From assembly GCA_903881065.1 (NCBI GenBank), contig CAIRRW010000123.1, positions 1 to 9,037 of the forward strand: 9,037 nt of DNA, written 5' to 3'. Shown one piece after another: positions 5,580 through 9,037 of the stretch. The first letter of the stretch is position 1; every line of letters begins with the position of its first letter. Source of the DNA: an uncultured Bacteroidota bacterium. GTDB taxonomy: Bacteria > Bacteroidota > Bacteroidia > 2-12-FULL-35-15. The notes beneath the pieces were generated by a model. That model made no database searches, was not told the origin of the DNA, and was given only the letters and a program-made list of their open reading frames with translations. Made by a program: the position numbers and the translations under genes.

Positions 5580-7118
5580 GTGGATATAAAAATACTTTTG
5601 TTTCTTTTATTTCCTTCCATTCTTTTCGCTCAGGATAAAGATACGGTGGCAATGAGGTATTCCAGAATAATAACTAAGGAAGACTTGAAAGGTTATTTAA
5701 CAATAGTTTCCGATGATGCAATGGAAGGCAGGGAAACAGGAAAAGATGGACAAAAAAAGTGTGCCGATTTTATTCAAAGTATGTTTAGGAGTTTCGGAAT
5801 TCCTCCTTATAGAGATAACACCTACTATCAGGAATTCCCTCTGGACATAGTTAAACCAACACATGCAGAAGTCTCCATCAACAAAATAAATTTTATTGCC
5901 AATAAAGATTTTTATAATTATCCCGGACAATCAGAACAACAGATAAATTCAACTTCTGTTTTGTTTTTAGGATATGGTATTGATGATGATAAATATAGCG
6001 ATTATAAAGGTATAGATGTAAAAGGTAAAGTGGTAATGATTCTGTCTGGTGAGCCGTTCAGAAAAGATTCTACTTCATTCGTTTCTGGAAAAAAGGATAG
6101 AACAAAATGGTCGTATTACAAAACAAAACCCGATAAAGCGAAAGAGAAAGGCGTTTCAGCATTATTAATTGTGGTTGATAATGTTGAGAAAGATGTAGCA
6201 GATAACAAACATCGATTGGAATCGGAATCAATGAAGCTGGAAGGAAACACAATAGAAATGCCTGTTATATACATTTCCAAGGAAATGGCGAACGCTATTT
6301 TGAAAAAGAAAAAGATTGATTCATTAAAAGAAAAAATACTTGCAAGCGGAAAACCATTGAATCTAGTGGCAAAAACGAAAATAGAAATCGGAATAAAATC
6401 GAAGATAGAAAAAGTAAATTCCGAAAATGTATTAGGTTATATTGAAGGAGGAGATTTAAAAAACGAACTTATTATTGTTACTGCACATTATGATCATTTA
6501 GGAAAAAGTGGAGATGTGGTTTTTAATGGCGCCGATGATGATGGCTCTGGAACAGTAGGTGTAATGGAACTTGCACAGGCTTTTGCGAAAGCAAAAAAGG
6601 ATGGTCATGGACCAAGGAGAAGTATATTATTTATGACTGTGGCAGGCGAAGAAAAAGGTTTGCTGGGCTCATCGTATTATGTGCAGCACCCTGAATTCCC
6701 TATAAAGAATACTGTTTGCGACTTGAATATAGATATGATTGGTCGTCAGGATGAAAAACACAAAGACAATGCAAATTATATTTATGTGATAGGTGATGAT
6801 AAATTAAGTTCGCAACTGCATACCATCAGCGAAAGTGCAAATAAATTGTATGAAAACCTTGAACTCGATTATACTTATAATGACGTAAATGATAAAAATC
6901 GCTTTTATTATCGCTCAGATCATTATAACTTTGCGAAGAATGGAATACCGATTATATTTTATTTTAATGGCGTACACGAAGATTATCATAAGGCAACAGA
7001 TAAAGTAGAAAAGATTAATTTTGATAAAATGGAAAAGATTACACGACTTGTTTTTTATACTGCCTGGGAACTGGCGAATAGAAATGAGCGGATTGTGATT
7101 GACTCGGATAAAAAATAA
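5580..7118 (+). CDS. Exported M28-family zinc metallopeptidase (PA-domain insert)
   Basis: This is a probable periplasmic or secreted aminopeptidase-like enzyme. The GTG at 5580 is the start that gives a signal peptide: a hydrophobic stretch (ILLFLLFPSILFA, 5-17) with likely signal peptidase I cleavage before Gln18. The first in-frame ATG codon (Met25) would remove it, and a stop lies upstream at 5559-5561. A protease-associated insert appears to occupy about 120-260. The catalytic M28 domain runs from about 280 to 500 with all two-zinc ligands in order: His303 in TAHYDHLG, bridging Asp320 in GADDDGSG, base Glu357 and ligand Glu358 in AGEEKGLLGS, Asp385 in NIDMIGR, and His448 in RSDHYNFAKNGIP. 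M28 enzymes remove N-terminal amino acids or act as carboxypeptidases; the specificity here cannot be told. Its link to rpiB and lutB is probably only shared transcription. No C-terminal type IX sorting domain is seen. Confidence 0.93.
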   Translation: MDIKILLFLLFPSILFAQDKDTVAMRYSRIITKEDLKGYLTIVSDDAMEGRETGKDGQKKCADFIQSMFRSFGIPPYRDNTYYQEFPLDIVKPTHAEVSINKINFIANKDFYNYPGQSEQQINSTSVLFLGYGIDDDKYSDYKGIDVKGKVVMILSGEPFRKDSTSFVSGKKDRTKWSYYKTKPDKAKEKGVSALLIVVDNVEKDVADNKHRLESESMKLEGNTIEMPVIYISKEMANAILKKKKIDSLKEKILASGKPLNLVAKTKIEIGIKSKIEKVNSENVLGYIEGGDLKNELIIVTAHYDHLGKSGDVVFNGADDDGSGTVGVMELAQAFAKAKKDGHGPRRSILFMTVAGEEKGLLGSSYYVQHPEFPIKNTVCDLNIDMIGRQDEKHKDNANYIYVIGDDKLSSQLHTISESANKLYENLELDYTYNDVNDKNRFYYRSDHYNFAKNGIPIIFYFNGVHEDYHKATDKVEKINFDKMEKITRLVFYTAWELANRNERIVIDSDKK

Positions 7119-7124
7119 TTAGGG

Positions 7125-8504
7125 ATGAAGGAAGCAGATTTATTTTTAGAAGCATCGGAAAAGAAGGGGTTTGATGCGGCGCACCGTAAAACGCTTCGTT
7201 ATAATATTGCTCAATACGATAAAAAAGTTATTGAAGGAAAAGAGCAGTTCTGTGATTTGGAACTTGCCAAAACACGTGCTGCTGCTATCAAACAGAAATC
7301 AATAGATAATCTTGAGAAATATTTAATTGAGTTTGAGGCTAATTTTATTAAACGTGGTGGAAAGGTAATTTGGGCGCAGGATGGGGAAGAGGCGATGAAG
7401 GAAGCGCTTCAGATAATGAAAAAGGCAAATGCAAAATCGGTGGTAAAAGCAAAATCAATGGCTACTGAAGAAGTGCATTTTAATAATGAGCTGGAGAAAA
7501 ACGGAATAGAAAGTATTGAAACAGATTTAGGTGAATACATTGTGCAGCTTCGGAAAGAAGCGCCATATCACATTGTAACTCCGGCAATGCACCTTTCCAA
7601 AGAAGAGGTTTCTAAAACATTTAATGAGAAAAAGGGAACACCGATAGATTATTCACCTGAACAAATTACCAACTTTGTACGTGAGGAATTGCGCAGCAGG
7701 TACAGCAAAGCAGAGGTTGGGGTAAGTGGCGGAAATTTTTTGATTGCTGATATAGGTGCAGTAGCAGTTACTGAAAACGAAGGCAATGGATTGATGTCGA
7801 TGGCATTTCCTAAGATTCAGATTGCGATTGTAGGGATTGAAAAAATGTTGCCTACGCTGGCTGATTTGGATTTGTTCTGGCCGCTGCTTGCTACTTATGG
7901 CACCGGCCAACAGATTACGGCTTACAACACAATATATACCGGACCGAAACAAGCAGGAGAAATAGACGGGCCAGAAGAAATGTATGTGATATTGCTTGAC
8001 AACGGGCGTTCTACATTATTGGAAGAGCCTGAACAACGAAGAGCATTATCCTGTATTCGTTGCGGAGCCTGTTCCAATGCTTGTCCCGTTTATAAAACGA
8101 TTGGCGGACATGCATATGGAACGACTTATGGCGGACCGATTGGAAGTATTATTACTCCTCATTTCAAGGGGATGGAAGAATTCAAACATTTGAGTTTTGC
8201 TTCTACTTTATGCGGCGAATGCAAAGGTGTTTGTCCCGTAAAGATTGATATTCCGAAGCTATTATTGCTGAATAGAAAACAATCGGTAGAAAAAGGATTA
8301 TCAACAAAAGCGGAAAACTGGGTTTGGTTTTTCTGGAAAGGAGCAATGCTGAAACGCAGCAAAATGGACAAGGGAGGAGCGAAGGTGAAGAACTTTATGT
8401 TGAAACAATTTTTCAAGAAGAACTGGGGAGAAAGAAGAGAATTACCAACCGTTGCAATAAAATCTTTCAATCAGATTTGGAGAGAGAGGAAAGGAATGAA
8501 ATGA
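7125..8504 (+). CDS. lutB: LutB/LldF-family lactate-utilisation iron-sulfur protein
   Basis: The 459-residue protein combines a LUD domain at about 60-300, recognisable by the VSGGNFLIADIGAVAVTENE region (200-219), with a ferredoxin-like region that binds two 4Fe-4S clusters. The first cluster motif is Cys310, Cys313, Cys316 and Cys320 in CIRCGACSNACP. The second is Cys363, Cys366 and Cys370 in CGECKGVCP. A basic C-terminal tail follows at about 400-459. In the known LutABC system, LutB works with the CCG-domain protein LutA and a second LUD protein LutC to oxidise L-lactate to pyruvate in the cytosol. Neither partner is in the window, so the lactate role is inferred from the family only. The ATG at 7125 is 6 bp after the peptidase stop. 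The stop codon overlaps the ybeY start (ATGA), which implies translational coupling. Confidence 0.9.
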   Translation: MKEADLFLEASEKKGFDAAHRKTLRYNIAQYDKKVIEGKEQFCDLELAKTRAAAIKQKSIDNLEKYLIEFEANFIKRGGKVIWAQDGEEAMKEALQIMKKANAKSVVKAKSMATEEVHFNNELEKNGIESIETDLGEYIVQLRKEAPYHIVTPAMHLSKEEVSKTFNEKKGTPIDYSPEQITNFVREELRSRYSKAEVGVSGGNFLIADIGAVAVTENEGNGLMSMAFPKIQIAIVGIEKMLPTLADLDLFWPLLATYGTGQQITAYNTIYTGPKQAGEIDGPEEMYVILLDNGRSTLLEEPEQRRALSCIRCGACSNACPVYKTIGGHAYGTTYGGPIGSIITPHFKGMEEFKHLSFASTLCGECKGVCPVKIDIPKLLLLNRKQSVEKGLSTKAENWVWFFWKGAMLKRSKMDKGGAKVKNFMLKQFFKKNWGERRELPTVAIKSFNQIWRERKGMK

Positions 8505-8953
8505 TACATTTTAACTCACGCGAAATAAAATTTACATTAAAAAATAAAACTGTAATCAAGCAGTGGATTTCGGCTGTTATCAATAAGAAGAAAAGAAGTG
8601 TTGGGGAATTGAACTTTGTTTTTTGTTCGGATGAGTTTCTGCTTGGGATGAACAAACAATATTTGAATCACGACACCTATACCGATATAATTACGTTTGA
8701 TTATTCGAAAGAAGATAAAAACCTGCCTATTTCAGGAGACATATATATAAGTTTAGATAGGGTGCGGGAAAATGCTGCGAAGTTTAATGTTGCTTTTGAA
8801 AATGAATTACACAGGGTAATTATTCATGGAACGTTGCATTTGCTTGGTTATGCTGATAAAACTAAGACTGCGAAAGATGAAATGAGGAAGCAGGAGGATG
8901 CGGCTTTAAGGAGTTTTAGAAAAAGGCTAATACAAAATCACATTATCAATTAA
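8501..8953 (+). CDS. ybeY: Endoribonuclease YbeY (16S rRNA maturation factor)
   Basis: YbeY is a metal-dependent RNase involved in maturation of the 16S rRNA 3' end and in ribosome quality control. The protein has 150 residues if it starts at ATG 8501. The frame stays open upstream to 8324, but that part lies inside lutB and has no YbeY homology. The start at 8501 overlaps the lutB stop by 4 bp and follows a purine-rich stretch (8479-8495, containing AGGAAAGGA), one of the few Shine-Dalgarno-like sites here. The metal motif reads HGTLHLLGYAD. His109 and His113 are kept, and the third histidine of the classic HGxLHLLGYDH motif is Asp119. From memory, this His-to-Asp change is common in Bacteroidota YbeY and keeps a metal-coordinating side chain. 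The segment LNHDTYTDIITFDY (55-68) is shorter than the YRGKD-type segment of E. coli YbeY. Confidence 0.94.
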   Translation: MIHFNSREIKFTLKNKTVIKQWISAVINKKKRSVGELNFVFCSDEFLLGMNKQYLNHDTYTDIITFDYSKEDKNLPISGDIYISLDRVRENAAKFNVAFENELHRVIIHGTLHLLGYADKTKTAKDEMRKQEDAALRSFRKRLIQNHIIN

Positions 8954-8978
8954 TCTTACCGAATTTAGCTTTACGGCA

Positions 8979-9037
8979 ATGCAGGCAACCGCAGATTTTG
9001 AATTTTTGAAATCAGTTATTGATAGTAAAGTTTCGGA
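8979..9037 (+). CDS. Possible start of a further gene (partial, uncertain)
   Basis: From ATG 8979 a frame runs open to the window edge and reads MQATADFEFLKSVIDSKVS. I recognise no family from 19 residues. A minus-strand frame is also open from the edge back to a TAG inside the end of ybeY, so the strand is not settled. The plus-strand option would begin 26 bp after ybeY and could extend the operon. Confidence 0.2.
   Translation, partial: MQATADFEFLKSVIDSKVS

Noticed and set aside
8324..8500. 59-residue N-terminal extension of YbeY
   Set aside because: It lies inside lutB in another frame. The YbeY homology starts at the ATG at 8501, which overlaps the lutB stop and follows a purine-rich stretch.

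Overview
The window looks like chromosomal DNA of a Bacteroidota bacterium; I cannot place it below phylum. The DNA is AT-rich. Most starts lack a clear Shine-Dalgarno sequence. Four start regions carry a copy of the Bacteroidota -7 promoter motif TAnnTTTG. The pairing of efp with an LpxD-family gene, and a YbeY with Asp in place of the third metal histidine, also fit this phylum.

Layout. (1) Positions 1-1322, plus strand: the last codons of a probable 3-hydroxyacyl-CoA dehydrogenase, then a FadA-type thiolase, forming a beta-oxidation gene pair. (2) Positions 1333-1371: a near-perfect hairpin that can end transcription from both sides, lying between convergent units. (3) Positions 1452-4379, minus strand, read right to left: efp (elongation factor P), an LpxD-family acyltransferase, and a GAF-SpoIIE/PP2C-type phosphatase. 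Each has its own TAnnTTTG box, and a hairpin terminator separates efp from the acyltransferase. (4) Positions 4380-5118: a 739-bp gap between the divergent efp and rpiB genes. It holds a 21-bp tandem repeat array of about eleven units. One further unit at the left edge is inverted and forms a perfect palindrome with 32-bp arms. (5) Positions 5119-8953, plus strand: rpiB, an exported M28 metallopeptidase, a LutB-like iron-sulfur protein and ybeY. Gaps are 38 bp, 6 bp and a 4-bp overlap, so they are probably one operon. (6) The last 84 bases may hold the start of another gene, but this cannot be decided from the window.

The protein-coding content is mostly housekeeping: fatty-acid oxidation, translation, ribosome/RNA maturation, pentose phosphate metabolism and lactate or redox metabolism, with one signalling phosphatase. 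No mobile element, CRISPR array, RNA gene or defence gene is recognisable. The least ordinary items are the 21-bp repeat/palindrome locus, the EF-P whose loop-tip lysine is replaced by Asn, and the LpxD homologue lacking the second active-site histidine. I see no convincing evidence for a wholly new multi-gene system.
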